Origin: Sympetrum striolatum
Lineage: Eukaryota; Arthropoda; Insecta; Odonata; Libellulidae
Direction of reading: 5' to 3'
DNA length: 64,000 nt
NCBI GenBank assembly: GCA_947579665.1
Contig: CANPUZ010000048.1
Span: 868,001-932,000 of the forward strand
Positions 45,280 through 55,060 of this stretch are shown one piece after another. A program made the position numbers and the translations under genes. Position 1 is the stretch's first letter; each line of letters begins with the position of its first letter. The notes under the pieces are model-generated. The model was not told the origin of the DNA. It searched no databases and saw only the letters and a list, made by a program, of their open reading frames with translations.

Positions 45280-45560
45280 TGGGGACTGTATAGAGTTAAG
45301 AAGATGAGAAACTTTATATTGATACTTTCTAGATAATTGACCTTTTGGTGGCCAAACTCGGTACTCCCTCTCATTCTTGCGAATTTTATATCCATTACTT
45401 TACCGAAAGGCACACGGAATATCACAACACAGGCCACCTCGCGACGAGAGTGGTTATTTCTTAGGTTAGCACAGTCCAGTTCAAATCCCATGTTAAACAT
45501 TTTAAGTTGCCGCACTGCGATTAAGCAGCGAACGACGGAGTCCCAAAGGGGAATCCCCGA
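45280..45560 (+). repeat. dispersed repeat R4, copy
   Basis: Very similar to 52595-52900. Both start AGTTAAGAAGATGAGAAAC, run through TTGACCTTTTGGTG and ACACAGGCCACCTCGCG, and reach CAGTCCAGTTCAAATCCC. That last block is a B-box/T-arm-like sequence (GTTCAAATCCC). This copy lacks some 60 bp before the B box relative to the 52 kb copy. Confidence 0.75.
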
Positions 45561-46435
45561 AATCTATTTATAGACCTCTGAGCGTAAATTTTCCCGCCTT
45601 GCACTGACGTAAGGAAACGGCCTCTCGGCCTCTCGAGATGCAGCGGAAAGCCCTGCTGATTGCGCATGTTCTTCCGTTTCAATTTTTTCCTCTTTCCATT
45701 CTATAGATACTGTGTGTCCTGCATTTACCCATCTTTCGTCGATGTTAAATATTTCACGGCCTTCATCTCGAAACCTTCTTATTTTTTTCAATTCCGCACG
45801 ACAACAATCTCATTATTTTCGATGAGTAAGGCTTTGCCGATCCTTTTCTCGAATTGAAACCCAATTTCCTTCAGCAACTTCCAAAATGTTACCGTTTTAA
45901 AATTTGGAAGGGTTTTTCGTCATCATTTACGACTCGTAACACTGATTTAACAGTCGGAAGAATGTTTTTAAAAAAGAAGGATTGAGGGAACAGCCCTAGC
46001 CGCTCGAACGATCGCGCGTAATGCGGTACCGCCGTAAGAAAAATTGCATTTCTTAAGTTGTTTAGGAATTAGAAGGGTCCGGACGTGCACAGAAAATAAA
46101 TTCACTATTTTCTTAGAAACTTTCTCGCTGGATGTTTTTACGTGGGCGAATTGGACGCGAAGTGGCAGGCGTCTCCTTTTTTCGATGCATTTTCCGAGAA
46201 ATTCTCGACTGCTCCATTAATTTCTGCTGAAAATTTCCCTAAACTTTACTCATCTGCCTAAGCATTAACACTAAAGGAAAGAGAAGGGGTTGAAGCTGAT
46301 ATTGACGAAAGAAAATCCCATGTTTCTCGCATTAGAGAATCAATGGCACCCGTTCCGAAATAAACGGAACAAAACGCCGTTTTTCTTCGAGATGTAACAT
46401 TTTTGTTGTTTTTCGCAATTATGTTGCAAATGAAC
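45561..46435. other. no gene supported
   Basis: Moderate GC with short frames on both strands. No recognised element. Confidence 0.4.
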
Positions 46436-46439
46436 AAAA

Positions 46440-46700
46440 GATAATCAGGGTGCTATGTACGGTATCACCGATACTAAACACTGATAAGATAAGACCATAC
46501 TGTTCCTGGGTTCGATGCCAGAGAACATTAATATATCTCACATAATGAATATAAGCAGGACGTCGTTTGAATTGAATTTTCACACATAGTTGGAGATGGC
46601 GATGTTCTGTTGTGCCCTATATAAAATTACTGTTGTCGATCTTCTTGCAGTATGCAAGCTACATTTTATTCGTAATCCCTAGAAGGTGGTTTTACCTCGC
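46440..46700 (+). repeat. array-family fragment (one T-arm-like unit plus hairpin edge)
   Basis: A T-arm-like CCTGGGTTCGATGCCAGAG lies at 46505-46523. It is followed by GCAGGACGTCGTTTGA and then TTTCACACATAGTTGGAGATGG, TTGTCGATCTTCTTGCAGTA and ATGCAAGCTACATTTTA. This is the same edge order as at the end of the 48.8-50.0 kb array but without the second T-arm unit. Confidence 0.65.
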
Positions 46701-47249
46701 GAGGTATATATCTAAATCTAAAATGTATTTACTTCTCGAGAAAGGGTTCGACACGAGGCGGTATCGATCCTCGACATTCTTTGAAACGTTCAAATTTTAA
46801 ACCTGAATTCCTATTAGTTTAAACAGTTCGTAAGGATGGAAATGCATCACCAATATTCTTACACAGAACGAAAGCAACTTTTATTCGTTGAAAGACAAAA
46901 CTTCTTTGCTCGTCGTCTCAAGCCTAAGTTAATATGGACTTAAGATCTGCGCGCAATCGTACGAAAAAGGCTTGGGCTCTCTTTTCCACATTTTAAAAGT
47001 TCCGGATATTAATTACATGGCTGTTAACTCCTAAGAAACGGTCCTGTGTTCCCAACAATGCTTTGCTAAGCCGTCTGATCCGTAAATGATCAATTAGAAG
47101 TATTTTCAATTCATTAACCTCTTTTTAGAAAAAATCGAAAACCAATCATCCACGAAATATACGAATACAACAAAGGCTTCTACGTTTCCACGGAGTATGT
47201 GACGTCATCTTAGAAATGTTTTTTCCAGCATCAGAAGGATGTCGAGTAA

Positions 47250-48680
47250 AAACTCTTGGAATAGGTCTCGAGAGACTTTGCGCATGCGCAGAAGGCGGCT
47301 GAGGAGCGTGACCGGCAACCGACCGAGAGACCCGCTCGTCTACCATCTGTGGCCATGGGGGCGGAGAGGGGTGCCCACGAAACCACCTCGGGAATAAGCG
47401 TGCCGCCCACCGCCCCCAACAAACAAAGCCAATATGGACGCCTTCACGAATGATCTCACAACGCCACATATCCAGCAGACGGATGTACATAACAAATAAT
47501 TTGTTAAACAAACAAATAAAGTGTTTCGAAGGAATTATTGTCGATGAAAAGTCTCGTAAATTACCTGCAGTTATAAACCTATAAATTGCACGAACCGATA
47601 AATTGTTAATGAATCGCATTTTAAATTCGATTCAAAGTTTTATCGGCACCACTCTTCCAGCCGAGATATTTTTAGACAACCAAGTTTTTGTAGTTGCAAG
47701 CTTTATTACTTTGACAGATTAAAATTGGAAATAATGGTTAATAGCAGGGACGAAGTTACGGCATTTTTGGAATTTTTTGGTAATTCGATAGATTACGTGT
47801 GTAGAACGAATCCATTTTCGCGAACTGCTGAACGTTCATTAAAACGCCCAATTACATCGTATTGTGAAAATAAGAAGGAATCGTTCTTGAATGTTTGGAA
47901 ATATGACGAAGAGATCTTCTAAACCAATTCAAAGAAGAGTAGTTTCACTCTAACATAATGAAGCAAAGACGCAAAGAATTTCGCAAAAAAAGTGCCAGTC
48001 TTCGCCGATTTTCTAGCGAATTGCTAGAGAAATGAAATTCGGATTTCTTCGTTTCCAAAGATGTGTAACATTGTGAAGATATTTAATAGTCCATGTAACG
48101 AATTTCAAATTCACGTCTCTTTTAGAAGTGGGTGAATTGATTTGGCTGCTAAAAGGTTTCTACGCCGATTTCTGCGATGCGGTCAACGTGCGGGGAGTCT
48201 CTCAACGGCGAGGGAGGGGAAGGAGGGAGGGTAAAGAAAGGGAACGGGAGACTCGAAAAAAGGGTCAATTATTCAATCCAAATCCTCGCAATCGCCGAGT
48301 TTTAGGGAAATTCTAATGGCCAAGTAAGACGCTCCGTAAATTCATCTTTCCATCGGTGCTCGTCTCGATCCGCTGACGTAATTATTTCTAATTTTTTAGT
48401 GCGAATTCAATGAAGCGTGCACAGAAAGCAATGCATTGTAAGCAGTTCATCGAAGGTCTTCTTGTTATCGACACTTCGGTGTCTTCTCCACATTGGGAGA
48501 AGACAGCCTCGCTCGAGGCAGACACGGCTATTGTGATTAGGGGACCGCTTCCCGTTGGTTTTAACGACTTCTAACTTAAATTTAAATACCTCTCAACGAG
48601 GCTATTTCTTTCTTTCCACCATCGGATGACGTCAGCGGAGTCGCGAGGACGGTCAGCGGGACCGAGAGCACTAGCGTAGC
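47250..48680 (+). repeat. segmental duplication S1, copy 1 (GC-rich head)
   Basis: Matches 55035-56010 in direct orientation. The first 410 bp (AACTCTTGGAATAGGTCTCG to CCGAGATATTTTTAGACAACC) match 55035-55485. The part from 48196 (CGGCGAGGGAGGGGAAGG) matches 55570 onward. About 530 bp (47667-48195) are absent from the other copy or extra in this one. The GC-rich head contains the palindrome TGCGCATGCGCA (47279-47290), an NRF1-type site, and several CpGs. Both strands carry frames conserved in both copies, but no family is recognised. Confidence 0.8.
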
Positions 48681-48829
48681 ATTATTAGGCTACGTGGGAA
48701 ATGACGAGTTATCAGAAATAACAGATTTCTTTAAAATGGCTCGAATCACTCCGGACTTGATTCCTTTCGAAGGAAAATGTCGTTCTATTTCACGTGTGAT
48801 GGAGGAGGCATGTAATATGATTGGGATTA

Positions 48830-49998
48830 TTATTATTAATTATCCTATTAAGATGATACCGTACCGTTCCAAGGTTCGATGCCAGAGCATATTAAAATTT
48901 CTCTCGTAAGGAATATAACGTAAAAGTAGGACGTCCTTTGAGGCAGTTGCAGACAATATTTCCTCTTTAGTTTTCACACATAGTTAATAATGGTGATATC
49001 CTGTTTATTACATAGGAAGTATCACCATATAGACCATGGTTCGATGCCAGAAGGCCCCAAAATCGCAATTTTCTCCATAAGGATACATAATGGGGGTTTT
49101 CGAAAATTTTTTGAGGCACTTCCCGGAAAAGTAGAGAGTTGAAATTCGAGGGATCGCTAAAAGCCGTGCATATGCAACGAAAATCAAAAAGACATCGCCG
49201 AATATTGTCCATGGTTCGATGCTATGTCGGGGCAATAATCGGCCGTTTAAAATGAATTGTGGTGATTTTTAAGATTTTTTTTTGACCAAATCCCGAATGC
49301 ATTGAAACTTGAAATTTGGCATTGGGTTAGAAATCATAAATATAGTTCATAATCAAATTTTCTGTAATCGCTGATGGTACTTGGTTCGATCCCAGAGGGC
49401 CATTTGCACTCTTCAATGCATTTCTTATGGGGATAACGGAAACAAATTTTAGGTACTTCCCGGCATAATATCGCCCTCAAACTTTGTATGATATGAAATC
49501 AAGTCCTAACAAGTCATTATTTTCATTCACTGCTGCCAATATGTCCTGGGTTCGAATCCAGGCGTCTCTACAATCAGTCACTGATCCGATTTTTAAGATT
49601 TAAATTGAACTCCTTCCCAATAATATTAAAACTTGAAATTCGGCATAAATATAGAGCTCATAGATACCTTTCGAAAACATATTTTAGATTTCCAGGATCG
49701 TCCTTGGTTCGTATCCAGTAGGCCCCTTAACATTCGTGAAAAGTAGAACGTCGTTTGAGGTACTTGCAGCAAATATTTCTGCTTGAATTTTCACACATAG
49801 TTAGAGATGGTGATCTTCTATTGTGGTGCATAGTAAGTTCACCAGGAAGACCCAAGTTCGATGCCAGACGATTAAATTGAAGCGAATTTTAAGAGTATTT
49901 TAAATCCTTTTTTTTTTGAGGACCGTCCCCATATAATGCCGATTTTAAATTATCGTTGTCGATCTGCTTGCAGTATGCAAGCTACGTTTTACTCGTAC
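48830..49998 (+). repeat. tandem array T3 of tRNA T-arm-like monomers (seven units)
   Basis: Sites in plus sense lie at 48873, 49039, 49213, 49383, 49549, 49706 and 49855 (spacing 166, 174, 170, 166, 157, 149). Examples are AAGGTTCGATGCCAGAG, CCTGGGTTCGAATCCAGG (a perfect 5-bp T stem) and TTGGTTCGATCCCAGAGG. The order and shrinking spacing match array T1 read in reverse. The last unit also has an A-box-like TGGTGCATAGTAAG and is followed by the hairpin GCTTGCAGTATGCAAGC (about 49966-49982) and TTTTACTCGTAC. No coding. Confidence 0.8.
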
Positions 49999-50454
49999 TA
50001 TATAATGCAGCATTTGTTTATTTGGTTGCTAGAACAATATCGCGTGTATGTACATTGTTGCCTTTAGGTTGATTTTATACCGCAAAGGTTTCCATGTTTT
50101 TGCGAATGAAAAGTTCAATCATTTGAAAATGTATTCACAAAGCCAAATAATCAAACCTACAATAGAGAGGGTGATGTTCTTTTCAATTAATACACAGCTG
50201 AATTTTAATTTCAGATGTTTACTAATGGTTTCTTTTAGCACAAAATGTCGTCTCTTCTTCCCAATGAATTTTACATGAGCCTATCTTTCATTCAATGCAA
50301 TTCATTTGTCTTTGTTGTTGATATATTGGACGACTAGTAAATAATGATATAAGTGGGCTCTCAAGTGTGTACACTTTGACAGTGGAACAAATAGTAAAGA
50401 ATCGCGATATGAGATGGACGTAAACTATAAAAAAGGCAGAGAAACCCTATTTTT

Positions 50455-50631
50455 AATAAGTATGAAGCTGATCTTCTGATCGATTTGGCTATAAGACGAA
50501 AAGAGGTCATTGAGAACAAGAAGACAGATGGGAAATAATTGAAGGAGAAAGAGTTGGCATGGCAAAAGATTGTCTCAGAATTCAATTCCCTTCCTGGTGA
50601 TTTATGGGAAGTTAAATTAAATAACAATTAA
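50455..50631 (+). pseudogene. Myb/SANT-like DNA-binding protein of Harbinger, decayed
   Basis: The plus frame reads NKYEADLLIDLAIRRKEVIE then NKKTDGK, an in-frame TAA, LKEKELAWQKIVSEFN and SLPGDLWEVKLN. It matches the family pattern of a helix ending in KY-D-IE-KKTD, followed by K--AW--I---FN. One internal stop and a missing N-terminus (KPYF just upstream lies in another frame) show it is dead. It pairs with the transposase on the opposite strand. Confidence 0.6.
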
Positions 50632-51462
50632 ATTTGTTTAAGCGATATTTCTTGTAATTTTATCGTACACAATGAAATACTTATTACCTGTCGCTCTTCA
50701 TTTCGCATGCTTTTGAATTTTATCAATGTATATTTATAGTATTAGTTATTACTACAATGTTATTTTAGTAATCTTCGATATTCGCAAGCATTATAAAGAG
50801 AATTACATCGTAACAGCAATTATAGTGTGCTGTTGAAACACTCGTATAACTTAATTTTCTCACTAATTTTGATCTTATCCAAATAACTTAATTAGCTTGC
50901 TTAAATTTTAAAATAACAGGAGTGAATTTATATGGTCCTTAAGGTATTGTTAAAAGATCACATGGCCAATTGAAAACATGCTATGAGAACATGAAAAGAA
51001 AGACAAGGAAAGATATAGCGCAGGTGAGAAGATTGAAATGTATAAGACTGGATAAGAGGAGGGCCATCAAATGAAAAATAATTAGAATTGACGAAAAGGT
51101 AGCATTTATTTTGGGTCCTAATGTAAGACCAATGGAAAACCCTTCCGATTCGGATGCTTTTTATCATAGTAATTGTTAGCATAATTATATTCATACCAGT
51201 TACCTAAATAAAATGAAAAAAATTATCAAATCTGGTTATTTTTTTAGATCAGTGGCATATAATCATTCTACCACTACATATATCAAATTCATCAGAGGTA
51301 GGGATACAGGTAACATAAGTTTACACCTTGTATAAATCATGATAATAGTAAACTACTAATATTCAATGTTTATAGGATGTGTAGGAGAATTCAGATACAG
51401 CACAAAATGAATCAGTATCATTTACTGAGACTCCTCTAGTGGAAATTCACGAAGTGGAAGTA

Positions 51463-51498
<36 letters not shown>
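51463..51498. repeat. (TA)n microsatellite
   Basis: About 18 uninterrupted TA units, interrupting the Harbinger remnant downstream of the transposase fragment. Confidence 0.9.
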
Positions 51499-51500
<2 letters not shown>

Positions 51501-51559
51501 CATATGAAGCAGTAGTTCTGTGTATTCCGAAAGAATCTCCTGTCAGCATGTGAAACGCA

Positions 51560-51839
51560 CCTGTGGCGTAAAATCTCAACGTAGTCAAAATTTAACTTAA
51601 ACTTAAGTTTATCCATCGGCAAAAGAGGATTGTTTCTCTGGCTTGGATATTCAAGATGATGGCGAATATTGTCTAAGAGGGAAAGCACTGTTTCTTTCCT
51701 CAACGTAGAATTTAGGTTCACTTAAATTATCGAAAAGATTCACCCTAGCGTCATGGTTTCTACGCTGTAAAATATTGTGGTTTTCTAAATAATCTAAATA
51801 CAGGAGTTCATCTTCAAAATTATCAAATCGAAACGCCAT
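51560..51839 (-). pseudogene. PIF/Harbinger transposase N-terminal fragment, frameshifted
   Basis: The minus frame MAFRFDNFEDELLYLDYLEN runs to DNLSEPKFY. A frameshift near 51720 then leads to LRKETVLSLLDNIRHHLEYP and SQRNNPLLPMDKL. This matches the start of Harbinger (HARBI1-like) transposases, where RF--KTV--L---I---L---RN--L-P--QLL precedes the DDE core. The catalytic domain is missing and the sequence runs into the (TA)n tract. Confidence 0.65.
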
Positions 51840-51959
51840 AACTGTTCACTACTCTTGTTGCTACACCGATTAACAATTTAACCGTGGTTAAGCCTTAACC
51901 GAGATTGGTGCACTTGGGCCATAGACTTTATACTTTTTTTGGAATAAGATCATGTCCTA

Positions 51960-52230
51960 TCAAGTCATACTGTGCAATCACAGCTGCCAAAATGGCCTGT
52001 CTTCGACACCAGGCGTCTCTAAAATCAGTAACTGTTCCGATTTTTAAGAATTATTTTGAACCCTTTTCCAATAATATAGAAACTTGAAATTCAGCATATA
52101 GATAGAGATAATAGATACATTTCAAAAAAACATTTCTTACATTTCCAGGATCGTCCTTGGTTCGAATCCAGAGAGCCATTTACATTCGTGAAAAGTAGGA
52201 CGTCGTTTGAGGCACACCACCATTATTCAT
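51960..52230 (+). repeat. array-family fragment (two T-arm-like units)
   Basis: Sites at 52000 (CTTCGACACCAGGCGTCTC) and 52159 (TTGGTTCGAATCCAGAG), 159 bp apart, match the units at 49549 and 49706 of array T3. The sequence between them (CCGATTTTTAAGAATTATTT, TAGAAACTTGAAATTCAGCA) is also shared. It ends at AAAGTAGGACGTCGTTTGAGG, where a different repeat begins. Confidence 0.75.
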
Positions 52231-52340
52231 TCCTCCCTATTAGCATCTATAAAAGACTGGGGAAAAAACGACCAAAATTAATTATCCGTCCTTGCGATTA
52301 CTTCCCTATAACGCTTCGTCGATGACTCTCGGAGATCGCG
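52228..52340 (+). repeat. dispersed repeat R6, copy 1
   Basis: CACCACCATTATTCATTC, then TATTAGCATCT, GGGGAAAAAACGACCAAA and TTGCGATTACTTCCCTATAA are shared with 56140-56250 in direct orientation. Confidence 0.8.
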
Positions 52341-52594
52341 TTCGCTCCTTACTAGATAAATTAGATTCATAGAATCAAGTTCGGCTGTATCATTAATAAT
52401 ATTATATTAATTATTAATAACATATTTTAATCGTTCCGTAAACAATACTTCAATATCTCAAGATAGAAGAAAATTTAATATTTGTTCTTGTTTTTATGTA
52501 CATAGCATGTACAATGTAGTTAACTTAAGGAGTGCGCTATCAAATTATTAACTGAAAAAGTGGGCGCTGACTCGAAAAAGGTTGGGAACCTATG

Positions 52595-52975
52595 ATTTAG
52601 AGTTAAGAAGATGAGAAACTTTATATAGATACTTTCTAGAAAATTGACCTTTTGGTGACCAAACTCGGGAATCGCTCTTATTCTTGCGATTTTTTATATC
52701 CATTACTTTACCGAAAAACACACACGGAATATCGCAACACAGGCCACCTCGCGGCGAGAGTGGTTCTTTTATAAGCTTGCAGACCGACGTGTTTAACCAT
52801 GCAATCATTATTTTTCAATCTTTTACAGTCCAGTTCAAATCCCTGCAGCAGACTTAAACATTTTAAGTTGCAGCACTGCGATTTAGCAGCCCAGCTCCTA
52901 TCGATAAGCGAATCTATTTTTAGATTTCCGGGCAGAAATTTTCCCGCCTTGCAGTCACGTGAGGAGACGGCCTCT
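52595..52975 (+). repeat. dispersed repeat R4, longest copy, with tRNA-like T arm
   Basis: Copy of 45280-45560 with an additional segment before the B box. It includes CACGCGGCGAGAGTGG-like sequence, AAGCTTGCAGACCGACG and TTTAACCATGCAATC, then CCAGTTCAAATCCCTGCAG. The extra segment could be the anticodon part of a tRNA-derived head. Confidence 0.7.
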
Positions 52976-52996
52976 CGGCTGCTTTGATATAGTAAG

Positions 52997-53065
52997 TGGC
53001 TTAGTGGGTGAATGGTTAAGACGCTTGCCTACCACGCCAGAGTCCCTTTTTCGATCCCCGGATGA
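52997..53065 (+). repeat. tRNA-derived SINE head
   Basis: GGCTTAGTGGGTGAATGG is an A-box/D-arm block. GCTTGCCTACCACGC resembles an anticodon arm, and TTTTTCGATCCCCGG a decayed T arm. The 5' and 3' ends do not form a full acceptor stem. It lies 12 bp upstream of a second tRNA-like sequence. Confidence 0.6.
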
Positions 53066-53077
53066 AACATTATTTTA

Positions 53078-53142
53078 GGCTCCCGGTTAGTCATGAGGAC
53101 AGCGCGTTCGCCTTTGGCGGGTTCGATTCCCGGTGGGAGCCA
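53078..53142 (+). repeat. tRNA-like sequence with perfect acceptor stem
   Basis: GGCTCCC (53078-53084) pairs perfectly with GGGAGCC (53135-53141), followed by A. A-box-like GGTTAGTCATGAGGAC and T arm CGGGTTCGATTCCCG are present. At 64 nt it lacks room for normal D and anticodon arms. It may be a shortened tRNA pseudogene or SINE head of the same family as 2361-2416. Confidence 0.5.
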
Positions 53143-53344
53143 ATATGCAAAAGTATGTGCTTCACGGGAATGGATATTTCGTAAGGAAGAGAGTTTATTT
53201 CACTACTCCTACCTCTTTGATTAACAGGAATAACCGTTTCTTTTCGTCGAATAACTCTGCGATATTCCGTAACTAAATGGCGAATAAAAGAGTCCACGAA
53301 GTCTCTTCAGTTTTATTTCAACTGGGTTCTAATCGCTATTATGG

Positions 53345-55060
53345 AGCGAAAAAATTTATGAATTAGGCCATTATGCCAAACACTGTCGAATGCCTTTTCG
53401 AAGTCAAGAAAGATACAATGGGTTGAAAATTTATGTCTAATATAATTGTTAGAAATGAAATATTGTAGCCGAAGAATATAATGGATTGCGCTATAATGTT
53501 TACGAAAACCCATTTGTTGTGGTATAAGTATATTAGCGGCGTCGAGAAATGAGAGTAGACGAGAATTTATGAGTTTTTCAAAGATTTTTCCGAGGCAGGA
53601 AAGCAGCGATATCGGCCTATGGTTGTCAGGTTCGGTGGGGTTTTTGTTGGGTTTAGGGATGAACACCACCATTGACTGCTTCCTAGCTGTAGGGAAGTAT
53701 GTTATTTGAAGGCAGGAGTTGAAAAGATTGGTCAAAAGATCGAGAGCGGGCAGAGAAAAAATTCAGGGATTTGAGCATTTGGTTGATGGAGTCCAAGGTC
53801 TGGAGCGGAACGGGTTTTGGTGGATTTTAACAGATCAATAACTTCTTTGGTAGTGCAAGGAGGAATATAAGAATTAGGGGTCCAGTAGAGACTAAAAATG
53901 GTGTTAGATATTGAGTTTTCGTGAGGTGACGTTGCATTATTAGCGGAATTGCGGGCATCTGAAGAAGCAAGAATTGACGATTTTGCGGCCGGGTCAAAGT
54001 GGAGTTGGTTGTCTTTTTTAAGGGGAGGGGGTATTTTTGTTGGGTTTCGAAGTTGTTTCGCGACTTTCCATGTTTAGTTATCTTTAAAATTTAACTGAGC
54101 GACTTTGTTTGACCACATTTTATTTTTCAAAATTTTTACATCTGATTTAATCTCCTTTTGGAGGGACTTGTAATTTAATAAATCGGAGGGTAGACGATAG
54201 ATTTTCCGTTTTCCATGAAAGACGTTGCGTTTGTTGATTTTTGTGCGCAGAAATAATGGAAGTCGGATGGGTGAAGCGTCTTGTTGAGCTTGGTTGAAAG
54301 TGCGAGTGGCGTGGTTGCGCGCGGCAGTCAAGAACTCAAGAGATGAGAGCAATTTGGTTGTTTATGGAATTAATTGTCGGGGAGACGAGGGGTGGTATGA
54401 GATGAATTAAATCGGCAATAAATAGTGAAAACTTTTCCCAATTAGTAGATTTTTTGAGCGGGGGGAAGAAGATGTAAGAAGGTGAGAGGGGGAGGTCTAA
54501 AAAGAGGGGAAGATGATCCGAAGATAAGGGCTTGGAAGGACGGGTTAAGGTTGAAATAGCTTGAGATTGCGAAGTCTAGTAGATCCATGGATTGTTGCCC
54601 ATAGTGGGTAGGTTCATGAGACGAATGGATGCGAAGATGATGATGATTATGAATATATTTTCGGAGGATTAAACCATTTTTGTTGGTTTGATAGGGGCCC
54701 CAATCTGGGTGTTTCGTGTTCCAATCGCCGACTAGTAGGGAAGGTGAATCTGCGACAAAGGGAGTAGCGAGATCATCGGCGGAAAGGGCAATGACCCGGA
54801 CGTATATTGAGTGGATGTTGAGCTTCTTGTTGTTCGAAATTATTTGAATTCCAACAGATTCGATTGAGGGGATGATATTGAATTTGAGGTGAGATTTAAT
54901 TAAGATTCACAGTCCACCGCCGAGGGTGGGACGATCGAGACGATGAATTTTATAATTTGGAAGAAACAAGGAGACGTTTGATTTTAGGAAAGTTTCTTGA
55001 AGAAGGACAATATCAATTGAGTGAAGGAGGATGAAATTAAAAAGTTCGGAAAAACTCTTG
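53345..55060 (-). mobile_element. Jockey-type LINE fragment (endonuclease to RT), truncated at both ends
   Basis: Read on the minus strand. The endonuclease part has DIVLLQETFLKSNVSLFLP and LDRPTLGGGL (55030-54907), then LLVGDWNTKHPDWGPY near 54740-54700, where D and N/T-KH match Jockey endonucleases. A linker frame at 54352-54074 and an RT frame at 53735-53345 follow, with VVFIPKPNKNPTEPDNHRPI, SLLSCLGKIFEKLINSRL, QMGFRKHYSA and LDFEKAFDSVWHNGLIHKF. Stops and shifts near 54905 and 54470-54360 break the frame. Both ends are missing: the N-terminus of the endonuclease abuts duplication S1 at 55060, and the RT is cut before its FADD box at about 53340. No poly(A) tail was seen. Confidence 0.75.

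Larger units (their letters stand above)
50280..51840. mobile_element. PIF/Harbinger element remnant inserted between array pieces
   Basis: Contains a decayed Myb/SANT-like DNA-binding gene on the plus strand (50455-50631) and a decayed Harbinger transposase N-terminus on the minus strand (51560-51839). This is the two-gene set expected of PIF/Harbinger. It lies between array T3 (ends 49998) and a further array fragment at 51960, so it probably inserted into the array family. Terminal repeats and the 3-bp duplication were not located, so the edges are approximate. Confidence 0.55.

Noticed and set aside
47146..47619. 157-codon minus frame over the GC-rich duplication
   Set aside because: Open because of GC-rich, stop-poor sequence. 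The overlapping frames on both strands cannot all be coding and none is a recognised protein.
38090..49998. T-arm-like sites as genuine tRNA genes
   Set aside because: Most units lack a pairing acceptor stem and a complete D and anticodon arm. Only the T arm (and in one unit an A box) is preserved.
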